Shown here one piece after another: positions 6,075 through 12,528 of a stretch of DNA of 17,152 nucleotides (the first letter of the stretch is position 1; every line of letters begins with the position of its first letter). The translations under genes were made by a program, and so were the position numbers. The DNA is taken from assembly GCA_964399625.1 (NCBI GenBank), contig CAYNSB010000062.1, positions 1-17,152 on the forward strand. Reading direction: 5' to 3'. The DNA comes from CAYNSB01 sp964399625 (GTDB lineage Bacteria > Planctomycetota > Phycisphaerae > Phycisphaerales > UBA1924). The notes under the pieces were generated by a model, which searched no databases, was not told the DNA's origin, and saw only the letters and a program-made list of their open reading frames with translations.

Positions 6075-7871
6075 CTATCGCGCACGCCGAGCGCCCGTGT
6101 GTCCCTCGCCCTCCAGGGCCTGCAGTCGGCGTGCGAGCTCCTCGGTCCGCGTGGTCAATTGCTCGCGGAGCCGCTCGTTCTCGGCGCGCAACTCCGAGAT
6201 CTGGGCATCCTTCTCGGCACGCAGGTCCCGAAGCGCTTCCACCGTGAGCGCCTCGAAACCATGCACGCTCACGCTCTTGACGCCTTGGGCATCCTCGGAC
6301 ACCCAATCCGGGAAGACGCGCTCCACGTCCTGCGCGACCAGCCCCGTGCGAACACCCGCCAGCTCATGGACCGCCTGGGGGTCGATGTACTCGAAGTGAT
6401 AGCCATGGATCGAGAGCAGCCCGTCCAATGCGCCCACGAGCGGAGTGATGTTCTTCTTGACGCGAGCGTCGGACGTGGTTGCCCAAGAACCGCCCCCGGG
6501 CTTGCGAGCGTTGCCGTCGAGCACGACAAACTCACCGTTGTTCTTGAAGTATCCCCGCAGAGCGTTGGCCGTGTAAAAGCTCAGACCATTGGCGGAGTCC
6601 ACCGGATCGATTCGGTTGCTGGCGATCCACTCGCCGCTGTTTCCCGCTCCGAATCGGAGCCGCGGACTGCTGAAGAACAACGACGGCGTGTCCCGGTACT
6701 GTCCGGAGGCGTCGATGATGAGCGAGCCGTCGTACTGGATTTGCAGCAGCGGCGTTCCCACGACGCCGCCGTACGAGTGGAAAACACGCAGCGCATCGCC
6801 GAGCCCCTCCTGCCCGATGATCAGGTTCGCGTCGGCGCTGTTGGTGCTCGATACGAGCCCGATGCCGGTCGCATTGCTGTTGGCAACGCTCAGCGCGGCC
6901 CCGCTCAGACCTGCGCCGCCGCCCGTGGCCGTGACGCCGTGACCGGTGGCGCTCACGCCCGCCAGGCCCGTGCCCGCGCTCGACGTTCCCTTGGCCCCGT
7001 AGGTATTGCCCGTGAAAATCCCGCCGTAACTGTCGTTGCCGATGCTGGTGTTCACACCCGCCACGCCCGCGTGCCCGTTTGCGGACGTGGTGCCGTAGAC
7101 GCCGTCGAGGCCGTTGCTGGTCCCAATCACGCCGGCGCCCGAGGCCGACGCCCCGTAGAGCCCGGTTCCGTTCTGCGCCTGGACGAAGACCCCGTCGGTG
7201 CCCGCGTCGGGAACGACGTGGAGCCGCGCCGTAGGGCTGATGGTCCCGATGCCGACGTTGCCCGAGCCGTTGTTCAACGTGAACCGGGTCTGCTGCCCGC
7301 CAGCGGTGGTGATGATGTTGAAGCTACCGCTCGCGACGCCCTCGCTGAAGATGCCGAAAGTTCCGTCCGCTCCTCCGTTCGCGTGCAGATCGCCAAACGC
7401 CGAATCGATGCCAAAGTACGAGGTGTTACCGGTGTTGACGTAATACCCGTCCTTGGGGTAGCCCTGCCCAAAGATCGTCTGCCACGGGCGCAGCGAATAC
7501 AGAGACGCCGGAGTGGCGGTGATCTCCTGGCGGGGCGTGAGATCCGTGTACGCGCCGCCGCCCGCGGGGCGAACCTGGATCCGCATCCAGCGGCGCTGGC
7601 CCTGCCACGTGTTGCCAAAGTCAACAGGAACAGTGAACAGGCCGCCGGACACGGCGACGGCGCTGGAAGTGACGGGCCCAGCAACCAGGTTCCCCCCGCT
7701 GGCCGCATCGTACATCTCAAAGACGAAATCGAAGCTGCCCGTCGCCACCGCGTTGCTGGCCGTGAGACGTCCCTGGTACGTGAACGTGGTCGTCGCGGGC
7801 TGCTGCGCGCTCGCGAGTCCAGCCGAGAGTGCGAGTGCGAGTGCGGCGGTACGGAATCGATTGAGTCGCAT
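6075..7871 (-). CDS. Secreted protein with C-terminal Peptidase_S74 intramolecular chaperone domain
   Basis: This 598-residue protein begins with a signal peptide (MRLNRFRTAALALALSAGLASA, cut before QQ). An N-terminal beta domain (FTYQGRLT...FDFVFEMYDAASGG...) is followed by a long glycine/alanine-rich repeat region (residues of about 225-350: GTGLYGAS, GVIGTSNG, GVYGTTSANG, GVAGVNTS) that looks like a trimeric beta-fibre. The C-terminus is a Peptidase_S74 domain starting at TTSDARVKKNITPL. Known S74 domains fold phage tail spikes and the transcription factor MYRF as trimers and then cut themselves before the serine using a Ser-Lys pair five residues apart; here those are S467 and K472, so release of a 132-residue piece is predicted. 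A coiled coil (ISELRAENERLREQL) ends the protein. An AAGGAG site (7881-7886) 9 bases upstream fixes the start at 7871. A start at 8081 would add 70 unlikely residues across the control region. Inferred role: a surface fibre or adhesin-like protein. Confidence 0.85.
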   Translation of the reverse strand: MRLNRFRTAALALALSAGLASAQQPATTTFTYQGRLTASNAVATGSFDFVFEMYDAASGGNLVAGPVTSSAVAVSGGLFTVPVDFGNTWQGQRRWMRIQVRPAGGGAYTDLTPRQEITATPASLYSLRPWQTIFGQGYPKDGYYVNTGNTSYFGIDSAFGDLHANGGADGTFGIFSEGVASGSFNIITTAGGQQTRFTLNNGSGNVGIGTISPTARLHVVPDAGTDGVFVQAQNGTGLYGASASGAGVIGTSNGLDGVYGTTSANGHAGVAGVNTSIGNDSYGGIFTGNTYGAKGTSSAGTGLAGVSATGHGVTATGGGAGLSGAALSVANSNATGIGLVSSTNSADANLIIGQEGLGDALRVFHSYGGVVGTPLLQIQYDGSLIIDASGQYRDTPSLFFSSPRLRFGAGNSGEWIASNRIDPVDSANGLSFYTANALRGYFKNNGEFVVLDGNARKPGGGSWATTSDARVKKNITPLVGALDGLLSIHGYHFEYIDPQAVHELAGVRTGLVAQDVERVFPDWVSEDAQGVKSVSVHGFEALTVEALRDLRAEKDAQISELRAENERLREQLTTRTEELARRLQALEGEGHTGARRAR

Positions 7872-7880
7872 GACGGAATA

Positions 7881-7886
7881 CTCCTT
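7881..7886 (-). promoter_or_regulatory. Ribosome binding site deciding the S74 gene start
   Basis: Read on the minus strand, AAGGAG lies 9 bases before the ATG at 7871, immediately ahead of a complete signal peptide. This rules out the longer start at 8081. Confidence 0.65.
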
Positions 7887-7910
7887 GTGCAAGGCGAGGG
7901 TTGTCGTCTT

Positions 7911-7922
7911 CGGACCGGTCCG
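7911..7922. repeat. 12-bp perfect palindrome in the S74 leader
   Basis: CGGACCGGTCCG is self-complementary and lies about 40 bases upstream of the S74 start codon. It could be an operator for a dimeric regulator. GC-rich palindromes of this size also occur by chance. Confidence 0.3.
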
Positions 7923-8136
7923 GATGGCTTTCTCGGGTACGGAAACAGCGCATTGACGCGTGCGCTCTTTCCGTGAGCCGAGAAGGACGATCGATCCCGA
8001 GTCCATCGCGTCGTTGGTGCGCCGACGGGGCAGCACAATCACAAAAAATCGCTCGCGAACGCGGCCAACGGCCATCTTCAATGGACCGATCGCCCTACGA
8101 ACGCACGATCAATTCGAGATCGGAAGTGCCCATGTG

Positions 8137-8164
8137 TTGTGATTAGCTTGCGAACATCTAAAGA
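8137..8164 (+). promoter_or_regulatory. Weak sigma70-like promoter for the sigma/kinase operon
   Basis: TTGTGA (8137-8142, four of six matches to the -35 consensus) and TAAAGA (8159-8164, three of six to the -10 consensus) are 16 bases apart. Transcription would start near 8170, inside the palindrome at 8168-8180. The match is modest and an ECF-type promoter is equally possible. Confidence 0.25.
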
Positions 8165-8167
8165 TTG

Positions 8168-8180
8168 TGGACACTGTCCA
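8168..8180. promoter_or_regulatory. 13-base palindrome TGGACA-C-TGTCCA, candidate operator
   Basis: The two 6-base arms are perfect inverted copies around one central base. The site lies 26 bases before the preferred start of the sigma gene, close to where a transcript would begin, a common place for a repressor or autoregulator to bind. It would fall inside the coding region if the TTG at 8165 were the start, another reason to prefer a later start. Confidence 0.35.
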
Positions 8181-8190
8181 TTGCGAACAC

Positions 8191-8197
8191 GAGGGAG
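8191..8197 (+). promoter_or_regulatory. Ribosome binding site of the second sigma gene
   Basis: GAGGGAG ends 9 bases before the GTG at 8207. It directly abuts the ATG at 8198, which is too close for efficient initiation, so it favours the GTG. Confidence 0.5.
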
Positions 8198-8206
8198 ATG
8201 TTGCCC

Positions 8207-8812
8207 GTGGTGAGCACGAACGACGCGATGGATGAGAACTCGCCGCGGTCGCACCCGGAGCCATTCTCGCCCCAGGGCACGGACCGTCTCATGGACGTGC
8301 TGTACGGCGAGCTCCGCGAGCTGGCGCACGCTTGGATGCGCCGTGAGAGTCCGGGGCAGACGCTCAGCGCCACAGCGCTGGTCCACGAGGCCTATCTCCG
8401 CATGAGCGAGCAGCGCCGAAGCCTGTGGACCAGCCGCGCCGAGTTCTTCGCGGTGGCGGCCACGATGATCCGGCGCGTTCTCATCGACCACGCGAGAGCT
8501 CGAGCACGCCAGAAGCGCGGCGGTGAGGCCGGACACGTCCCGCTCACGGGTCTTGGCGAGTCGGGCCCGGTCGAGCAAGAGTCGGGCCCGGACGTTCTGG
8601 CGCTCGATGAAGCGCTCACTCAACTCGCCCTTGTGGATGCCCGGGCGGCGCGCGTGGTGGAACTGCGGTACTTCGGCGGACTGGGTGTGGACGACGTCGC
8701 CAGGCACCTCAACGTCTCGGAACGCACCGTGAAGCAAGATTGGGCCTTCGCACGCGCGTGGCTCAAGGAGCGACTCTCAGAGCCGCCGACGACGGCGGAG
8801 GGCGCTTCGTGA
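8207..8812 (+). CDS. ECF-type RNA polymerase sigma factor (Sigma70_ECF / TIGR02999-like)
   Basis: This is a protein of about 201 residues from the same family as the sigma factor at 4248. Sigma-2 holds LYGELRELAHAWMRRE, GQTLSATALVHEAYLRM and FFAVAATMIRRVLIDHARARA. Sigma-4 (about residues 135-190) ends in the helix-turn-helix GVDDVARHLNVSERTVKQDWAFARAWL. A charged linker, GESGPVEQESGPD, joins them. It is expected to guide RNA polymerase to a dedicated regulon. Possible starts are TTG 8165, ATG 8198, GTG 8207 and ATG 8228. I prefer GTG 8207 because GAGGGAG is at the best distance and the 8165 start overlaps a palindrome in the control region. The stop codon overlaps the kinase start, so the two proteins are translationally coupled and presumably made in fixed proportion. 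The ordered pair sigma-then-kinase is the usual planctomycete arrangement, where the kinase is thought to control the sigma factor by phosphorylation. Confidence 0.9.
   Translation: MVSTNDAMDENSPRSHPEPFSPQGTDRLMDVLYGELRELAHAWMRRESPGQTLSATALVHEAYLRMSEQRRSLWTSRAEFFAVAATMIRRVLIDHARARARQKRGGEAGHVPLTGLGESGPVEQESGPDVLALDEALTQLALVDARAARVVELRYFGGLGVDDVARHLNVSERTVKQDWAFARAWLKERLSEPPTTAEGAS
8797..8802 (+). promoter_or_regulatory. Ribosome binding site of the kinase gene, inside the sigma gene
   Basis: GGAGGG lies 6 bases before the GTG at 8809. It decides the start of the kinase gene and supports translational coupling through the GTGA overlap (8809-8812). Confidence 0.65.
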
Positions 8813-11800
8813 CGCGCGAGCCGGGAACGAATCTCCGGGAGCTCTTCGATGCGCTCGTGGAGCTCAAGCCAGAGCAGCGACGTGCGTTCCTTGACGCCCG
8901 TGAGATCGGTGCGGACGAACGAACGGAACTGGAACGCCTGCTCTCGCGCGCTGACGTGGAAGCAACCGCGTTCCTGGAACGTCCCGCGGTCGATCACACG
9001 GCGCTCTGGGGTTCCATGCCCCCATCCCAGCGGGAGCACTCCAGTGGGGTCCGCATCGGCAAGTACACCATCGTCCGGCTGATCGCCATGGGTGGCATGG
9101 GCGCGGTCTACGAAGCTACCCAGGACAGCCCACGTCGCACGGTCGCCCTCAAGCTCATCCGCGCCGATCTCCTTTCTGAGCCCGCGGTCCGGAGATTCGA
9201 GCGCGAGGCGGACATCCTCGGCTCGCTTCGGCACCGTGGTATCGCACAGATCTTCGAGGCGGGCGTGCACCAGCCGACGGGCGGGCATCCCACGGAGCGC
9301 GGCGTTCCCTTTCTCGCCATGGAGTATCTCCAGGGCGCGCTCCAGATCACGGAGCACGCGCGGGCGCACCGCCTCGGACTCCGCGCGAGAGTGGAGTGCC
9401 TGGCGCTCGTGTGCGATGCGCTCCAGCACGCGCACGACCATGGCGTCGTCCACCGGGACCTCAAACCCGGCAACATCCTGGTCGATCCGAGCGGCGAGCC
9501 AAAGCTCATCGACTTCGGTGTTGCACGACTCGCGGACTCCGTCGACGTGCGATCGACCGTCACGGGAACCGGAGCGTTCGTGGGCACGATGCGGTACATG
9601 AGCCCCGAGCAGTGCGGGCGTGCGCCCAGCGGAGCAACGGTGCGCAGCGACATCTACGCGATGGGCGTCGTGATGTACGAGCTGCTGGCCGGCCGCGCTC
9701 CTCTCGATCTCGACAACCAATCGCTGCTGCACGCGGCTCGCATGATCGCTGAGGACCCACCCGTCCGCCCATCGATCTACGCGCCCGCGATCCGCGGCGA
9801 TCTTGAGACCGTCGTGCTCAAGTGCCTTGAGAAGGACTCGTCGCTCAGATACGCGTCCGCGTCCGAGCTTGCGCTCGATCTGCGGCGCTGGCTCAACGAC
9901 GAGCCGGTGCGTGCGCGCCCGCCCAGCCTCACCCGCCAGCTCCGGTCCTTGGCCCGACGCAATCGAGCGTTCGTCGCCGGTGTGGCGGGCGTGATTCTTG
10001 CGCTCGTGGTCGGACTGGCGGGCACGAGTATTCAGCTTCTCCGAGCGCGCCGCGCGGAGCAGGCCGCCGGCGAGGCCAGGCGCGTTGCCGAGACCGAACG
10101 AGATTCGGCGCAGACGCTCGCGTACCAAGCGAGCATTGCGGCCGCGGCTTCCGCCCTCGCCGCAAACGATGGCGGAGTGGCGATGGACCATCTGTCGCGA
10201 GCGCCCCAAAGCCTCCGCAACTGGGAATGGCGATACCTCGCCGATCGCGCCGACACGAGCGAGGAAGTGCTGCCTGCTTCTGAAGGTCGTCACACCCAGT
10301 ACGCCGCCGCTCATCCGACCTCTGGGAGGATCGTTCTTGCCAACGCGTCCGGCACCATCGATGTGCTCGACAAGGACGGCGTCAGGGAACAGATCGCGCT
10401 CGACGAGCCGGATCGGGCGGCGGCTGTCAGTGGCTCAATCACCGACGATGGCAACCGAGTACTCCTCTCAAGCATGGGCCAATTCTCCGTCTTCGATACG
10501 ACCCAACGCCGAGTGATCCGAAGGCTGCATCGTGACGATTCTGCGGAGCTCGCGACGCTGAGCCCGGACGGCCGGTGGATCGTCAATCGATCTGCCGATG
10601 GGACATCCGTGTCGATGTGGAACGTCGAGGATGGCCGGCTGGTATGGTCGCGCGATGATGCCCCGCGAGCAGCGGAAGGAGTCTCGGCCCGGGCCGAAGT
10701 CGCACCCGCGTTCGGACCAGGCGGTTCAGTGGTTGCCAATGTGGAGAACGGGCGGTTCGTGGTCCGGCGAGCTCGCGACGGCTCGATCCAAGCGACGGCC
10801 CAGTTATGCCCCCAGGCCCGAACAGAAATAAGTGGGTGCTTCTCCCCCGACCTCGAACGCTTCGCATGTTGGTCCGGAGGAAGCGACGTGACGATTCTTA
10901 GTGTGAAGTCCGGCGAGATTGCCCGAACGCTGGCAGGTCACACTCTTCGTCCCACCTGCGCCGCGTTCGATCAGGGATGCCATCGCGTCGTGACCGGGTC
11001 CATCGACAAAAGCCTGCGCGTGTGGGACCTCAAGTCGGGAGGTTTGCCGACCGTTCTGCTCGGATTCCACTCGGCCGTGCACGGGGTCCAGTTCTTCGAT
11101 GGGAGCACCCGAGTCATCGCGACGTCGTGGGGTGGTGAGGCTCGCACTTGGAGGCTGGATCGCACACCAAATCCCACGCTGCCGCTCTTCGTCGGCAACG
11201 GCAACGTCGCTCTTGGCATGGCATTCAGCCCCGACGGCACGAGCCTCTGGGGTGCAAGAAACGAGGAACCATCCGGTACCGATCCCGGTTCAACCATGGA
11301 GATCGCAATCTGGGATCGACAGGGTCAGCTCCAGGCGCGGTGCATTCTGCCCAGAGCCATCCAGGTCCCAGCGCTCGACCCCGCCCACGGGCGAGTCACC
11401 TATCAAGAGGTCACGGGTGTCGTCTCCATGTGGGGAGTGCCCTCAGGAGATCGAGTATGGACTCGGAATCCACCCTCACCCGGAACGATCGGGGTCGCGA
11501 TGAGCGGCGGATCCGGTCGGCTTGTGGTCAAGGCAGAGGACGGCACACTCGAGGTATGGGACTGCGCCTCTGGAGAAACCCGCCGAAGCATCAAAACGAA
11601 TGTGCATGGGACACGAGTGTGCCTCACCAGCGACGGCACCTTCGCGATCATTGGCGAAGAGCCGAGCGCGTTGGTGGTGTACCCATTGGATCAAGACGAG
11701 CGATCGACCGCACTTCGCGGCGGAGATCCAGGCCAAGTCCAGAGCCTGATCACCAGCCCCGATGGACGTCAGGTTGCGGCGTCGAGCATCGACGGCCGCG

Positions 11801-12111
11801 TGTATGTGTGGGACCTCGCATCGGGGGCGTTGCGGTCCAAAATCGACTCGGCCGGGATGGGCAGCGGAGTAGTGGGGCTCGCGTTCTCGCCAGACGGAAC
11901 CCGACTTGCAGCGGCAGGGCGGGACCGTGTCGTCCGTCTCTTCGACACTCGGTCGTGGAACGAGGTGCTCCAGCTCCGAGACATCCCGCGCACGATGGTC
12001 AACCTCACGTTCGATCCGACGGGTGAGTGCCTCGCCGGCGGCGCCTGGTCGAGTTTCACAGACCAGCAAGCAATCGTGTGGCGAGCCCCGATCCGTTCGA
12101 CGCGGCATTAG
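8809..12111 (+). CDS. Membrane Ser/Thr protein kinase with C-terminal WD40 propeller region
   Basis: This 1100-residue, complete PknB-type kinase has the glycine loop MGGMGAVY (about 94-101), ATP lysine K115 in VALK, catalytic loop HRDLKPGN (D217), DFG (D235) and SPEQ in the activation segment, so it should be active. After the kinase domain come LDLRRWLNDEPVRARPPS and a single membrane helix (about 388-410). A charged coiled linker and the LRNWEWRYLADR block (about 470) lead into roughly 600 residues of WD40-type blades. Some are canonical (VWDLKSG, VWDCASG, VWDLASG) and many are weaker. The kinase faces the cytoplasm and the propeller is predicted on the other side of the membrane, where it would sense a ligand or partner. 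The GTG start at 8809 overlaps the sigma stop as GTGA and has a GGAGGG site. A start at 8740 would overlap the sigma gene by 73 bases and is unlikely. Inferred partner and substrate: the adjacent sigma factor. Confidence 0.92.
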   Translation: MTREPGTNLRELFDALVELKPEQRRAFLDAREIGADERTELERLLSRADVEATAFLERPAVDHTALWGSMPPSQREHSSGVRIGKYTIVRLIAMGGMGAVYEATQDSPRRTVALKLIRADLLSEPAVRRFEREADILGSLRHRGIAQIFEAGVHQPTGGHPTERGVPFLAMEYLQGALQITEHARAHRLGLRARVECLALVCDALQHAHDHGVVHRDLKPGNILVDPSGEPKLIDFGVARLADSVDVRSTVTGTGAFVGTMRYMSPEQCGRAPSGATVRSDIYAMGVVMYELLAGRAPLDLDNQSLLHAARMIAEDPPVRPSIYAPAIRGDLETVVLKCLEKDSSLRYASASELALDLRRWLNDEPVRARPPSLTRQLRSLARRNRAFVAGVAGVILALVVGLAGTSIQLLRARRAEQAAGEARRVAETERDSAQTLAYQASIAAAASALAANDGGVAMDHLSRAPQSLRNWEWRYLADRADTSEEVLPASEGRHTQYAAAHPTSGRIVLANASGTIDVLDKDGVREQIALDEPDRAAAVSGSITDDGNRVLLSSMGQFSVFDTTQRRVIRRLHRDDSAELATLSPDGRWIVNRSADGTSVSMWNVEDGRLVWSRDDAPRAAEGVSARAEVAPAFGPGGSVVANVENGRFVVRRARDGSIQATAQLCPQARTEISGCFSPDLERFACWSGGSDVTILSVKSGEIARTLAGHTLRPTCAAFDQGCHRVVTGSIDKSLRVWDLKSGGLPTVLLGFHSAVHGVQFFDGSTRVIATSWGGEARTWRLDRTPNPTLPLFVGNGNVALGMAFSPDGTSLWGARNEEPSGTDPGSTMEIAIWDRQGQLQARCILPRAIQVPALDPAHGRVTYQEVTGVVSMWGVPSGDRVWTRNPPSPGTIGVAMSGGSGRLVVKAEDGTLEVWDCASGETRRSIKTNVHGTRVCLTSDGTFAIIGEEPSALVVYPLDQDERSTALRGGDPGQVQSLITSPDGRQVAASSIDGRVYVWDLASGALRSKIDSAGMGSGVVGLAFSPDGTRLAAAGRDRVVRLFDTRSWNEVLQLRDIPRTMVNLTFDPTGECLAGGAWSSFTDQQAIVWRAPIRSTRH

Positions 12112-12451
12112 TGCGGTCTGCAGAGCCGGCCCTGCTCGGAAAGCAGTGACTCAAGGATGCGAACTCGCGCTGGGCAGGAAGCCTCTGGATAGAACCGCAG
12201 TGACGCGACTCCTTGGAGCGGTGCACGCCGTGACCCGAAGCTACCTCAACGCGCGAGCAAGAGGCTTTGAGGGTGGCGATGTCGAGTCCATGGATCCAAG
12301 GGTCATCAACTGGTTCGATGTGGCTCTCGATGTGCGCGAGCGAGGCGAGCATCGGCCCGCGCCAAAGGATTCCGGCCATCGTCGTATGGTTGTGCCGTAC
12401 GCCGCCAGGCCGACCTGCAGGAACTTGGCTCGATTTCGCCAAAGAATCGCC

Positions 12452-12479
12452 TTGCAAAGGGTGCTGTGGGCAAGATAAT
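12452..12479 (+). promoter_or_regulatory. Sigma70-like promoter of the PEP-CTERM gene
   Basis: TTGCAA (12452-12457, four of six) and GATAAT (12474-12479, five of six) are 16 bases apart. The transcript would begin near 12486, leaving a leader of about 43 bases before the ATG at 12529. This is the best promoter in the window, and it lies across the alternative ATG at 12466, which argues against that start. Confidence 0.5.
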
Positions 12480-12512
12480 CAGCCCGAGCGCCCAGTCGGC
12501 TCCGATTGAGCG

Positions 12513-12519
12513 AGGAGGT
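12513..12519 (+). promoter_or_regulatory. Strong ribosome binding site of the PEP-CTERM gene
   Basis: AGGAGGT is a full-length Shine-Dalgarno match lying 9 bases before the ATG at 12529. It fixes the start there and suggests strong translation. Confidence 0.7.
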
Positions 12520-12528
12520 ATCACAACC

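Larger units (their letters stand above)
7872..8206. promoter_or_regulatory. Divergent control region between the S74 gene and the sigma/kinase operon
   Basis: These 335 bases separate two divergently transcribed units and must hold both promoters. I find no convincing gene in them. Visible elements are two perfect palindromes (7911-7922 and 8168-8180), a short inverted repeat GGCC-AAC-GGCC (8063-8073), an A-tract at about 8042-8048, and a weak sigma70-like promoter pointing at the sigma gene (8137-8164). No good sigma70 promoter for the S74 gene is visible, which would fit use of an ECF sigma factor. Confidence 0.5.
12112..12528. other. Intergenic gap (about 420 bp) between kinase and PEP-CTERM gene
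   Basis: No gene can be supported here. Several frames are open, but none has a ribosome site or a recognisable protein. The only clear element is a sigma70-like promoter near the right end. A 5-bp hairpin (CTGCT/AGCAG, 12132-12146) after the kinase stop is too weak to call a terminator. Confidence 0.5.

Noticed and set aside
6054..7976. 640-codon open frame on the plus strand
   Set aside because: It is antisense to the S74 gene, has no recognisable domain, and has no ribosome site.
8042..8073. Minus-strand terminator (weak stem followed by TTTTTT) in the divergent region
   Set aside because: The stem has only four pairs, one of them G-T, and no minus-strand gene ends upstream of it. It is better read as an A-tract in a promoter region.
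7872..8081. N-terminal extension of the S74 protein from a start at 8081
   Set aside because: The 70 extra residues precede a perfect signal peptide and ribosome site and would cover the divergent promoter region.
8620..10314. 564-codon open frame on the minus strand
   Set aside because: It is antisense to the sigma factor and the kinase domain, both of which have all their motifs.
12112..12478. Open frames on both strands in the kinase/PEP-CTERM gap
   Set aside because: Their translations resemble no family I know, they lack ribosome sites, and three frames are open at once, as expected by chance in GC-rich DNA.
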